Positions 33,129-40,754 of a stretch of DNA of 64,000 nt are shown here, piece by piece. Source of the DNA: PFJX01 sp964542455 (GTDB taxonomy: Bacteria; Pseudomonadota; Gammaproteobacteria; Burkholderiales; Thiobacillaceae); contig CAZIUC010000012.1 of the NCBI GenBank assembly GCA_964542455.1, forward strand, positions 36,210 through 100,209, read 5' to 3'. Under the pieces are notes generated by a model, which ran no database searches, was not told where the DNA came from, and worked only from the letters and a program-made list of their open reading frames with translations. The number at the start of each line of letters is the position of its first letter. The stretch's first letter is position 1. A program made the translations under genes and the position numbers.

Positions 33129-34279
33129 GCCAGGGCCTCCTTCAATTCGGCGACCACCCGGTCCTGGTCGGCGTCGCTCAAGCCGGGATGGAGCGGCAGG
33201 GTGATGGCGCGGGCGTAGTAGTCCTCGGCGACCGGGAAATCACCGTGGGCGAAGCCGAGGCGCCGGTAATCCGGCTGCAAGTGCACCGGGATGTAATGGA
33301 CGTTGACGCCGATGCCGGCCGCGCGCAGGCGCTCGAACACGGCGCGGCGGCCGGTTCTTGCCAGAACGGCGCCTTCCAGGCGAATGACGTAGAGATGCCA
33401 GGCTGATTCAGCATGGGGATCGCGCCAGGGTGTTTGCACGGGCAGGCCGGCGAGCAAGCGGTCATAGCGGTTGGACAGGCGGCGGCGCGCGGCCACATAG
33501 TCGTCCAGGCGCGCCAGTTGCGAGAGGCCGAGCGCGGCCTGTATGTCGGTCATGCGGTAGTTGAAACCGAGTTCCGTCTGTTCGTAATACCAGGGGCCTT
33601 CCGCCGCCTGGGCCGCCGCGTCGCGGCGGATGCCGTGGCTACGCAGGCGCGCCATGTGTTCGGCCGGTTCGGAGTCGTTGCACAAGGCCATGCCGCCCTC
33701 GCCGGTGGTAATGAGCTTGACCGGGTGGAAGCTGAACACGGTGATATCGGCATGGCGGCCGTTGCCGATGGGCTGGCCCTGGTAGCGGCCGCCGATGGCG
33801 TGGGAAGCGTCCTCGATGATACGAAAGCCATAACGATCGGCCAGGGCGCGTATCGCGGCCATGTCGCAGCTCTGCCCGGCGAAATCCACCGCGACCACGA
33901 TTTTGGGCAGTTTTCCGGCCGCATCCGCCCATTCCAGCTTCGCGGCCAGGGCGGCGGGGTCGAGGTTGAGGCTGTCTTGCTCGATGTCCACGAAATCGAC
34001 CGAGGCGCCGCAGTAGCGGCCGCAGTTGGCGGAAGCGACGAAGGTGTTGGGCGTGGTCCAGAGGTGGTCACCCGGCTTGAGGCCCAGCGCGAGACAGGCC
34101 AGGTGCAACGCGGAAGTGGCGCTGTTCGCGGCAACCGCGTGGGCCGCCCCGCAGCGCGCGGCGACGGCCTCCTCGAAGCGGGGAACCGCCGGCCCCTGGG
34201 TCAGCCAGTCGGAACGCAATACCGCCGCGACGGCGGCCACATCCTCTTCGCGAATATCCTGGCGGCCGTAGGGAATCAC
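33125..34279 (-). CDS. pseC: UDP-4-amino-4,6-dideoxy-AltNAc aminotransferase
   Basis: A 384-residue DegT-family PLP enzyme: PYGRQDIREEDVAAV, LTQGPAVPRFEEAVA, HAVAANSATSALHLACLALG, FSFHPVKLITTGEGGMALCN (PLP Lys in HPVK, about 184) and LGFNYRMTDIQAALGLSQL. It aminates the 4-keto sugar made by PseB. GTG 34279 is the start because it overlaps the pseB stop as GTGA and yields the usual N-terminus; no suitable ATG exists. Confidence 0.95.
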   Translation of the reverse strand: MIPYGRQDIREEDVAAVAAVLRSDWLTQGPAVPRFEEAVAARCGAAHAVAANSATSALHLACLALGLKPGDHLWTTPNTFVASANCGRYCGASVDFVDIEQDSLNLDPAALAAKLEWADAAGKLPKIVVAVDFAGQSCDMAAIRALADRYGFRIIEDASHAIGGRYQGQPIGNGRHADITVFSFHPVKLITTGEGGMALCNDSEPAEHMARLRSHGIRRDAAAQAAEGPWYYEQTELGFNYRMTDIQAALGLSQLARLDDYVAARRRLSNRYDRLLAGLPVQTPWRDPHAESAWHLYVIRLEGAVLARTGRRAVFERLRAAGIGVNVHYIPVHLQPDYRRLGFAHGDFPVAEDYYARAITLPLHPGLSDADQDRVVAELKEALA

Positions 34280-35277
34280 TCGCCGGCCCGCAGGTTGAAC
34301 TGGCGTATTCCCTCCGCGTCGAGGAAATCCGGGTTGCTCCCCGAGTTGTACTCGAAGCCTTGCGGCACCGATTCCCCCACCTCGCCCAGGCCGTTGTGGC
34401 GGTAATCGATTTCCAGGCCGTAGAAGCGAATGGAGGGCTGGATCACGAAGTGGTCGACAAACTCCAGGGTAAGGTGGGAATCGTCCGAAGGACACATGAT
34501 TTCATGCAGTTTCTCGCCAGGCCGGATGCCGACCACATGGGTGGCCAGATCGGGCGCCATCGCGGCGGCCAGATCGGTGATGCGGATGGAGGGGATGCGC
34601 GGCACGAAGATTTCACCGCCGCGCATGCGCTGAAAATTCTTCAGCACGAAATCCACGCCTTCCTGCAGAGTGATCCAGAAACGGGTCATGCGCGGGTCGG
34701 TGATGGGCAGGCTGTCGACGCCGTCGGCGATCAGCCTGGTGAAGAACGGCACCACGGAGCCGCGTGAGCCGACCACATTGCCATAGCGCACGGCGGCAAA
34801 GCGGGTACGCGCGCCGCCGGCCATGTTGTTGGCGGCGACGAACAGTTTGTCTGAGGCGAGTTTGGTGGCGCCATACAGATTGATCGGGTTGGCGGCCTTG
34901 TCGGTGGACAGGGCGATGACCTTGTCGACATTGTTGGCCAGAGCCGCCTTGATGACGTTCTCGGCCCCGTGGATGTTGGTCTTGATGCACTCCATCGGGT
35001 TGTATTCAGCGGCGGGAACCTGCTTCAGGGCGGCGGCGTGGATGACGTAATCCACCCCGTTCATCGCCTGGGTCAAGCGCTCGCCATCGCGCACATCGCC
35101 AATGAAATAGCGCATGCAGGGCGCGTTGAACTCCTGCTGCATATCGAACTGCTTGAGTTCGTCGCGGGAATAGACGATGAGCCGGCGCGGCCGATAACGC
35201 GCGAGCAGGGTACGAATATAGAGTTTGCCGAAGGAACCGGTTCCGCCGGTCACCAGTATCGATTTGTCATTGAACAT
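34276..35277 (-). CDS. pseB: UDP-GlcNAc 4,6-dehydratase (inverting)
   Basis: A 333-residue extended SDR: ILVTGGTGSFGKLYIRTLL, SRDELKQFDMQQEF, YVIHAAALKQVPAAEYNPME, AVRYGNVVGSRGSVVPFF, and MTRFWITLQEGVDFVL. It performs 4,6-dehydration with C5 inversion of UDP-GlcNAc, the committed step to pseudaminic acid. It is the first sugar gene after flaF (44-bp gap), which physically links the pathway to the flagellin locus. Confidence 0.96.
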   Translation of the reverse strand: MFNDKSILVTGGTGSFGKLYIRTLLARYRPRRLIVYSRDELKQFDMQQEFNAPCMRYFIGDVRDGERLTQAMNGVDYVIHAAALKQVPAAEYNPMECIKTNIHGAENVIKAALANNVDKVIALSTDKAANPINLYGATKLASDKLFVAANNMAGGARTRFAAVRYGNVVGSRGSVVPFFTRLIADGVDSLPITDPRMTRFWITLQEGVDFVLKNFQRMRGGEIFVPRIPSIRITDLAAAMAPDLATHVVGIRPGEKLHEIMCPSDDSHLTLEFVDHFVIQPSIRFYGLEIDYRHNGLGEVGESVPQGFEYNSGSNPDFLDAEGIRQFNLRAGE

Positions 35278-35321
35278 CTGGCGGCCAGGTACGAAGTGGT
35301 TGAACCAGCGGGCGGTTTACC

Positions 35322-35699
35322 TCAGCCGGCTTCGCCGCGCAATCCCGCCGCGACGTTGTTGTTGATGCTGATGAGGATGTCGAGCTTCTCGGGGGCCGGA
35401 TAGGCCAGGACGTCAAAGGAGCGGCGATCAACGAAAAGGCTGAGGGCCAGCAGATTGCGCTTTATTTCCTCGGGCAACGGATTTTCTTCCACCGACAACT
35501 CCGCCTGAAAGAAGGTCCAGACACGCTGGTTGTAGCTGAGCGCGTCTTCGAGTTGTGCGTCATGATCCTCGCGCGTCCAGTTATCTCTCAGTTGCTGCAA
35601 TTGCAGCGCCGCCTTCGTCAACACGGTCGCTTCGAGATCGCGTTGCGACAACGTGGCTTTTTCTACGCTACGGTAGGCATCAAGCGGATTTGCGGGCAT
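35322..35699 (-). CDS. flaF: Flagellar biosynthesis regulator FlaF
   Basis: A 125-residue helical protein: NPLDAYRSVEKATLSQRDLE, TKAALQLQQL, NQRVWTFFQAELS, LPEEIKRNLLALSLFVDRRS. This is the FlaF pattern; in Caulobacter FlaF positively controls flagellin synthesis/secretion opposite FlbT. The start at 35699 overlaps flbT by 20 bp. FlaF is characteristic of Alphaproteobacteria, so its presence here is unusual. Confidence 0.9.
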   Translation of the reverse strand: MPANPLDAYRSVEKATLSQRDLEATVLTKAALQLQQLRDNWTREDHDAQLEDALSYNQRVWTFFQAELSVEENPLPEEIKRNLLALSLFVDRRSFDVLAYPAPEKLDILISINNNVAAGLRGEAG

Positions 35700-36078
35700 T
35701 ACTGAGCAACTCCTGTTCATAACGGATCAATTCACGCGCCGATTTCAGCGCCTGGTAATACTGCCCTTCGAGCACGAAATCACTCACCTTGCCGATCAAT
35801 TCCGCCGTACTGGGCGCCACCTGGGTCACGGCCTTCACCTGCTCCCAGTAATACTGGTGGTAGCGCGCCAAACCGGGCGCATCCATGTACATCATCTGCA
35901 CCGCCAGATAGATCCGTTTGCAAGGCGTGTCGGCATCTTCTTCCTTGAGGATATCTTTCTCGCGCAAGACCGGAACGTCATTCAAAACGGCTAACTGACA
36001 ACGACTATCGCCATTAACGAGAACGGCCCCGCCGAGAAACAGCTTCTCGTGGGGCCGCAAATCAAGTTTTAGAGGCAT
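35680..36078 (-). CDS. flbT: Flagellin translation regulator FlbT
   Basis: 132 residues matching FlbT: LKLDLRPHEKLFLGGAVLVN at the N-terminus, NDVPVLREKDILKEEDADTP, KRIYLAVQMMYMD, and YYQALKSARELIRYEQELL. In Caulobacter FlbT binds the 5' untranslated region of flagellin mRNA and limits its translation. The flagellin here has a leader of about 70 nt that could be the target. Confidence 0.92.
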   Translation of the reverse strand: MPLKLDLRPHEKLFLGGAVLVNGDSRCQLAVLNDVPVLREKDILKEEDADTPCKRIYLAVQMMYMDAPGLARYHQYYWEQVKAVTQVAPSTAELIGKVSDFVLEGQYYQALKSARELIRYEQELLSNARKSA

Positions 36079-36095
36079 TCTGCCCTACCACTCTG

Positions 36096-36872
36096 TTACT
36101 TCGACTCGACAGCCTGGTTCAACTGGCTTGCGTTGCTACCGATCCCAATATTGCCAAGATCGGCAAGCTGATCACGGACTCCGACCGCCTGGCTCTGCGC
36201 TTCGGGCGATTTCGCCTGTTTCACGAAATTGTCGACGTCTTTCCACATCCTGGTTTGCAAGTCCTCCAGGGATGACATCCTGGCCTTGACCTGATCGAGC
36301 GCCTTGCTGACTTCCGCATCGCTTGCCGTGCGCGGATCGAGCTTGGGCAAGTCCCAAGGCTGACCCTTGACGGCGGAGATCGCATCCGGCTTGTCGGTGG
36401 CTGTATCTCCCTTGCCGGTCGTGCCTGTCTGATTTGAAAACAGGCGACCAACAGCATCAACAGCAGCCGCTGGCGGCAAAGTCAGACTTTCGATTTCCTT
36501 GCGTAGACCAGAAATTTCGTTGAGCAGGGAGATTCTTTGCGGACTGTCGATCGGATAGGGCGGATACATTTTCACGATCTCACCCAGGTTACTTTCGATC
36601 TTGCCCAGCAATTTGCCCGATTGCTCAACCGTATCACCCACTTTGCGCACCACCGACGCGGCCTGATTCAGCGCCTCTTGACTGACGCGTAACTGTGCAT
36701 AAGTACCCACCACTTGAGTGGAGGCTAGTGTCTGGTTGTCACTCGACACACCTGGCCGCGACAACCCTGCGTCATCCGGACGAACCGTCCCTACAGGCCG
36801 TTGCGCGGCCGTTGTACCGGTTTGACCAACTACCGAGTGACCAACTCCAGCCCCTGAGATTTCAGTGACCAT
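36096..36872 (-). CDS. Flagellin-linked hypothetical protein
   Basis: A 258-residue protein between flagellin and flbT with its own strong ribosome-binding site (GGGAGGAGG). The N-terminal 45 residues are Gly/Thr/Val-rich and probably disordered; the middle (about 55-135) is predicted helical/coiled coil (QLRVSQEALNQAASVVRKVG); a Thr/Gly/Lys linker follows; the C-terminal helix pair contains SSLEDLQTRMWKDVDNFVKQ. No family recognised. The layout resembles a flagellar-secreted or chaperone-like protein. The position suggests a role in filament assembly. Confidence 0.7.
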   Translation of the reverse strand: MVTEISGAGVGHSVVGQTGTTAAQRPVGTVRPDDAGLSRPGVSSDNQTLASTQVVGTYAQLRVSQEALNQAASVVRKVGDTVEQSGKLLGKIESNLGEIVKMYPPYPIDSPQRISLLNEISGLRKEIESLTLPPAAAVDAVGRLFSNQTGTTGKGDTATDKPDAISAVKGQPWDLPKLDPRTASDAEVSKALDQVKARMSSLEDLQTRMWKDVDNFVKQAKSPEAQSQAVGVRDQLADLGNIGIGSNASQLNQAVESK

Positions 36873-36885
36873 TTCACCCTCCTCC

Positions 36886-36909
36886 CGCGTGAGCCCTCAA
36901 GCTCACGCG
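36886..36909 (-). terminator. Intercistronic hairpin after flagellin
   Basis: CGCGTGAGC and GCTCACGCG pair in a 9-bp perfect stem with a 6-nt loop between the flagellin stop and the next ribosome-binding site. There is no T-run, so it is more likely an mRNA-stabilising or partial-attenuation stem than a full terminator. It would explain high flagellin and lower downstream expression. Confidence 0.5.
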
Positions 36910-36934
36910 AGCTAAGTTACCGAGCATCATTGGA

Positions 36935-37855
36935 TTAGAACAATCTCAAGATCGATTGTTGCGCCTGGTTGGAGATACTCAACGCAGTCGTACCCAATGA
37001 TTGCTTGGTTTGCAGTGAGAGCAGATTCGCACCTTCCTCATTGGTGTCAGCCTCGGTGAGGTGTGTCGCACCGGTTACCAGCGTGTTCACCATCTCGGTA
37101 ATGAAGGTCTGCCTGGTCGTGAGCGTGCTGAGGTTGGCCGACAGCTCGGAGGCCTTGGTTTGCAAGGTCGCAATCGCGGTATTCAGCGAAGACTCGATAG
37201 CGTTCAGTTCAGACGCGCTATCAAGATCATTCGCCGTGATGCTTCCGGTCGTTCCCGCGACCGTCAGAGAAGTGCCACCACCGGAGATAGCCAAGCCGCT
37301 GGCGCCGGAGTTGAAGCCGGACATCACGATTTTCGTCGTGGCGTTCTCGTTCAAGTTCACCGTCAGCGTCACACTACCGCTGGTCAGGAAGTTGGTGCCG
37401 TTGTAGCTCGAATCGGACACCAGGTTGTTCAATTGTTCGACCAAACGGTTGTACTGCCCGGTCAGGCCGCTGGCCCCGGTGAAGCCGGAAGCATCGGCCG
37501 CGTTCGAACCCGCCAGGATCGTTCCGCTGTTGACCGTGTCGTTGATGGCGGAACGCGCCTGGGTAACGACACCGCGCAGGGCTTCGATGGTGGAGAGCAC
37601 ACCCTTGATACCGGAGTCCGCGGACTTCACCGTCTGAATGGCTTCACTGATGTTGTCCTTGAGGCCGGTCAGCAGGTTGGCGCGGGTGTTGTGGCTTTGC
37701 GCCGCAAAAAAGTTGGCGGGATTGTCAACAGCGGTGTTGATACGTTTACCGGAGGAAAGACGCTCTTCGGTAGCACCCAACAGCCGCGAGGTATTCTGCA
37801 GGCTGATCAGGTTGGAACGCATGGAAGAGGTTAGGCCAATGTCGCCGATTGCCAT
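36935..37855 (-). CDS. fliC: Flagellin
   Basis: 306 residues. The N-terminal D0/D1 region (SLQNTSRLLGATEERLSSGK, INTAVDNPANFFAA, 1-135) and the C-terminal D1/D0 region (about 215-306; ending LGTTALSISNQAQQSILRLF) are conserved, while the central domain is short and Ser/Thr/Gly-rich (about 140-215), a likely surface for O-linked nonulosonate. The D0/D1 sequences and the flbT-flaF neighbours look alphaproteobacterial. An AAGGAG lies 8 nt before ATG 37855, and a near-consensus sigma28 promoter lies upstream. Confidence 0.96.
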   Translation of the reverse strand: MAIGDIGLTSSMRSNLISLQNTSRLLGATEERLSSGKRINTAVDNPANFFAAQSHNTRANLLTGLKDNISEAIQTVKSADSGIKGVLSTIEALRGVVTQARSAINDTVNSGTILAGSNAADASGFTGASGLTGQYNRLVEQLNNLVSDSSYNGTNFLTSGSVTLTVNLNENATTKIVMSGFNSGASGLAISGGGTSLTVAGTTGSITANDLDSASELNAIESSLNTAIATLQTKASELSANLSTLTTRQTFITEMVNTLVTGATHLTEADTNEEGANLLSLQTKQSLGTTALSISNQAQQSILRLF

Positions 37856-37934
37856 GATGAAACTCCTTTTCTAGGGTCAATTGAGGGAGGGCTTCTGCCT
37901 CCGAGGCTTGGATGAACTTCCTTGCCTTGCACCC

Positions 37935-37961
37935 TTTTCGGCCATGACTGAAAAAACTTTA
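37935..37961 (-). promoter_or_regulatory. Sigma28 (FliA) promoter of flagellin
   Basis: Reading the minus strand, TAAAGTTT (37961-37954), an 11-bp spacer and GCCGAAAA (37942-37935) match the FliA consensus TAAAGTTT-N11-GCCGATAA at 15 of 16 positions. Transcription would begin near 37928, leaving a leader of about 70 nt that contains a GCCTC/GAGGC stem and the flagellin ribosome-binding site. Confidence 0.85.
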
Positions 37962-37997
37962 GCCTTTTTTGGAAATATTTTTCACGCCCCTGTTGCT

Positions 37998-38522
37998 TCA
38001 GTCAGCGCGCTCGGGCAACAGCACGTCACTGAAGCCGAAATTGCGCAGGTCGCGTATCCGCCGGGGATAGAGGATGCCCCAGAGGTGGTCGGTTTCATGT
38101 TGCACAACCCGAGCATGAAAACCGGCCACATCGCGCGCGAGAGGCTGCCCGAATTGATCAAAGCCGCTGTAGCGCAGACGAGTGTGGCGTGGCACCTTGC
38201 CGCGCAGGCCGGGCAAGGACAGACAACCTTCCCAGCCCTCCTCCACGTCCTCCGACATGGCCGTCAGAACCGGATTGATCAACACCGTGAATGGCACCGC
38301 TTCGACATCCGGATAACGCGGGTTGCTCTCCACGCCGAATACCACCACTTGCTGGTTGCTGCCGATCTGCGGCGCGGCCAACCCGGCGCCGTCGTTGGCC
38401 CGCATGGTATCGATGAGGTCGGCGACCAGCGCATGCAGTTCCGGGGTATCGAAAACCTCCACCTTCTCGGCCACTTGCAGCAGACGCGCATCGCCCATGC
38501 GCAGGATGTCGCGGATAGGCAT
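37998..38522 (-). CDS. def: Peptide deformylase
   Basis: A 174-residue metalloenzyme with the three family motifs: GAGLAAPQ (motif I, about 46-53), EGCLSLPG (motif II with the metal Cys, about 97-104) and QHETDH (motif III, metal His residues, about 140-145). It removes the N-terminal formyl group from nascent proteins. No fmt is adjacent, so this may be a second def copy rather than the def-fmt pair. Confidence 0.95.
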   Translation of the reverse strand: MPIRDILRMGDARLLQVAEKVEVFDTPELHALVADLIDTMRANDGAGLAAPQIGSNQQVVVFGVESNPRYPDVEAVPFTVLINPVLTAMSEDVEEGWEGCLSLPGLRGKVPRHTRLRYSGFDQFGQPLARDVAGFHARVVQHETDHLWGILYPRRIRDLRNFGFSDVLLPERAD

Positions 38523-38531
38523 GTCAGCTCC

Positions 38532-38588
38532 GTAGCGCCGGCATCCTTGCCGGCGTCTTTAACACAGCCGGCTGGAAGCCGGCGCTAC
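38532..38588. repeat. REP-like inverted repeat between mtnP and def
   Basis: GTAGCGCCGGCATCCTTGCC and GGCTGGAAGCCGGCGCTAC arms; a member of the dispersed GTAGCGCC family. The two arms carry the two alternative inner sequences (ATCCTTGCC and TTCCAGCC), suggesting recombination between subfamilies. Confidence 0.85.
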
Positions 38589-38611
38589 AGGTGCGGCCGC
38601 GTGTCGCCACT

Positions 38612-39400
38612 TCAGACCGAACAGACACCGCCGTTGCCGGCCGGGGCTTCCTCGCCGTAACTCATGCAGGCGAGGTTTTTCAGGACGCCACGCAAACGGC
38701 CCATGACATCGTTCAGGGTGGCTTCGATCACTTCCGGCGAGATGCCTTCGGCGCTGTCACCACGTCCTGCGGACCAATTCACCGAGACCGCCACGGCCGC
38801 GTAACAGAGACCAATTTCCCGCGCCAGATAGGCTTCCGGCATACCGGTCATACCCACCATGTCGGCGCCATCTTTCGCCATGCGGTCTATCTCCGCCTTG
38901 GTTTCCAGGCGCGGGCCCTGCACGCTGGCGTAAACGCCGCCATCCATGAAGCTCTCGTCCGCTTTCTCCAGGGCGGAAATGCAGCGTTGCCGCATTTCCG
39001 GGCAATATGGCCAAGTAAAGTCCAGATGGGTAACGGGCTTATCGCCGTAGTCGGCGAAAGTGGTTTCGCGCCCGTGCGTGTAGTCGATGATCTGGTCCGG
39101 CACCGCCAGGCGGCCAGGCGCGAGGTTGGCATGGATGCCGCCGACGGTGGCGACCGAGACCACATGGCTGACCTTCTGCGCATGCAGAGCCCAGATATTG
39201 GCGCGGTAGTTCACCAGATGCGGTGGGATGGTGTGGCCGTAGCCGTGGCGCGCAAGGAACACCACGGGGTGCCCGTCGAGATCGCCGAATGTGAGCGGCC
39301 CGGACGGTTCGCCGTAGGGGGTGCGGATGACTTGTCGATGGGTGATGGAAAGGCCGGGCAGCTTGGTCAGCCCGGTACCGCCTATGATGGCCAGCATCAT
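38612..39400 (-). CDS. mtnP: S-methyl-5'-thioinosine phosphorylase
   Basis: A 262-residue PNP/MTAP-family enzyme: IGGTGLTKLPG, FLARHGYGHTIPPHLVNYRA, VVSVATVGGIHANLAPG, and MVGMTGMPEAYLAREIGLCY. The substrate-pocket MTGMPEA, in place of MTxxPEA/NTxxPE, and the neighbouring hypoxanthine phosphoribosyltransferase support the methylthioinosine-type salvage enzyme, which yields hypoxanthine. The start overlaps the hpt stop (ATGATGA). Confidence 0.88.
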   Translation of the reverse strand: MMLAIIGGTGLTKLPGLSITHRQVIRTPYGEPSGPLTFGDLDGHPVVFLARHGYGHTIPPHLVNYRANIWALHAQKVSHVVSVATVGGIHANLAPGRLAVPDQIIDYTHGRETTFADYGDKPVTHLDFTWPYCPEMRQRCISALEKADESFMDGGVYASVQGPRLETKAEIDRMAKDGADMVGMTGMPEAYLAREIGLCYAAVAVSVNWSAGRGDSAEGISPEVIEATLNDVMGRLRGVLKNLACMSYGEEAPAGNGGVCSV

Positions 39401-39942
39401 TGCTCCTTCATTGCGTAGATTCCCGGCAGATTGCGCCAGAGTCCGTAGGCATCCATACCCATGCCGAACACGTAGCGGTCGGGGAGTGACAAACCGACAA
39501 AATCGGCGGTAATGGGCTTCTCGCGGCCGAGTTCCTTGTCCGCCAGCACGGCGATTTTCACGTCGGCGGCCCCCAGTTCCAGCAGGCGCTGCTTGGCGGC
39601 GGCGAGGGTATGGCCCTCGTCGAGGATGTCATCCATGACCAGCACCGTACGGCCGGTCAAGTCCATGCGCGGCAGCACCGCCCAGTCGATTTGGCCACCG
39701 CGCGTGCCGCCACGGTAGCGGGTGGCATGCAGGTAATCGAACTCCAAAGGAAAACCCAGGCGCGGCAGCAGTTTGCCGGCGAACACCACACCGCCGCCCA
39801 TGACGCACAGGGCAACCGGAAAGGTATCGGCGAGGGCGTCGCTAATCCGCGCCGCGAGGTGGTCGAGGGCCAGTTCGATTTCAGTGGCGCCGTGCAGCAA
39901 CTCGGCGTTGTTGATCAGTTTCCAGGCGTCTTTCTGGTTCAT
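39397..39942 (-). CDS. hpt: Hypoxanthine-guanine phosphoribosyltransferase
   Basis: A 181-residue purine salvage enzyme. The PRPP-binding motif is VLVMDDILDEGHTLAAA (about 99-115), with CVMGGGVVFAGKLLPRLGFP and PDRYVFGMGMD elsewhere. It would recycle the hypoxanthine released by MtnP, and the two genes overlap, so they form a methylthioinosine salvage pair. The length is typical for a type I PRTase. Confidence 0.92.
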   Translation of the reverse strand: MNQKDAWKLINNAELLHGATEIELALDHLAARISDALADTFPVALCVMGGGVVFAGKLLPRLGFPLEFDYLHATRYRGGTRGGQIDWAVLPRMDLTGRTVLVMDDILDEGHTLAAAKQRLLELGAADVKIAVLADKELGREKPITADFVGLSLPDRYVFGMGMDAYGLWRNLPGIYAMKEQ

Positions 39943-39955
39943 GCGCTGTATTCCC

Positions 39956-40011
39956 GTAGCGCCGGCTTCCAGCCGGCGTCTTTAAATCTGCCGGCTGGAA
40001 GCCGGCGCTAC
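39956..40011. repeat. REP-like inverted repeat supplying the rlmB stop codon
   Basis: GTAGCGCCGGCTTCCAGCC with a perfect inverted arm. Read on the minus strand, the outermost GTAG provides the TAG stop of rlmB (40010-40008). Confidence 0.88.
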
Positions 40012-40754
40012 ATTTTCCCCGCCAGCGTCCTTTGTCGGCGCGCTTCATATAGACACACCCCGGCGGAGACCGAGACATTGAGGCTTTCCACCTGGCCGAA
40101 CATGGGGATGCTGACCAGCACGTCGCAATGTTCCCGCGTCAGGCGGCGCATACCGGCACCTTCCGCGCCCAGCACCAGGGCGGCGGCGCTGGTGAAATCG
40201 GCATCCATCAGGCTGGCGCTTGCTTCGTCGTCGGTGCCGACGATGAGGATGTTGCGTTCCTTCAGGTCGCGCAATGTGCGCGCCAGGTTGGTGACCGTCA
40301 GGTAAGGAATCGAGTCGGCGGCGCCGCTGGCGGCTTTCATGGCCACGGCCGAAAGGCCGGCGGAGCGATCCTTGGGCGCCAGCACGGCATGCACGCCGAA
40401 GGCATCGGCGCTACGCAGGCAGGCACCCAGATTGTGCGGGTCGGTAACACCATCGAGCACCATCAGCAGGGCGGGTTCGCTCAGGTCATCCAGCACTTCA
40501 TCGAGGTCTTTGGCGAGTTCGATCTGGCTGGCCTGGGCCACCACGCCTTGCGACTTGCCGCGCGCCATTTCATCGACACGGGCGCCGTTGGCCAGGACCA
40601 CGCGCACACCACGATCCTCCGCGGCCTTGATCAGATCCTTGGCGCGGCGGTCGCGGCGGCTTTCATCCATGTAGACGACCTGGATGCTTTCCGGGTGATG
40701 GCGCAGGCGCGCGGTGACGGCATGGAAACCGTGAATCAGGACTCGTTGGCTCAT
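40008..40754 (-). CDS. rlmB: 23S rRNA (guanosine-2'-O-)-methyltransferase RlmB
   Basis: A 248-residue SPOUT methyltransferase with an N-terminal L30e-like RNA-binding domain (about 1-80; VLIHGFHAVTARLRHHPESI) and a C-terminal trefoil-knot domain (LVLDGVTDPHNLGACLRSAD-like segment at about 102-121; ALVLGAEGAGMRRLTREHCD; SIPMFGQVESLNVSVSAGV). It methylates G2251 of 23S rRNA. It overlaps rnr by 4 bp (ATGA). Its stop codon is contributed by a REP element. Confidence 0.96.
   Translation of the reverse strand: MSQRVLIHGFHAVTARLRHHPESIQVVYMDESRRDRRAKDLIKAAEDRGVRVVLANGARVDEMARGKSQGVVAQASQIELAKDLDEVLDDLSEPALLMVLDGVTDPHNLGACLRSADAFGVHAVLAPKDRSAGLSAVAMKAASGAADSIPYLTVTNLARTLRDLKERNILIVGTDDEASASLMDADFTSAAALVLGAEGAGMRRLTREHCDVLVSIPMFGQVESLNVSVSAGVCLYEARRQRTLAGKM

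Noticed and set aside
27430..35277. Legionaminic or sialic acid cluster
   Set aside because: PseB is the inverting dehydratase type, and the synthase and cytidylyltransferase motifs fit PseI and PseF better than LegI/NeuB and LegF/NeuA.
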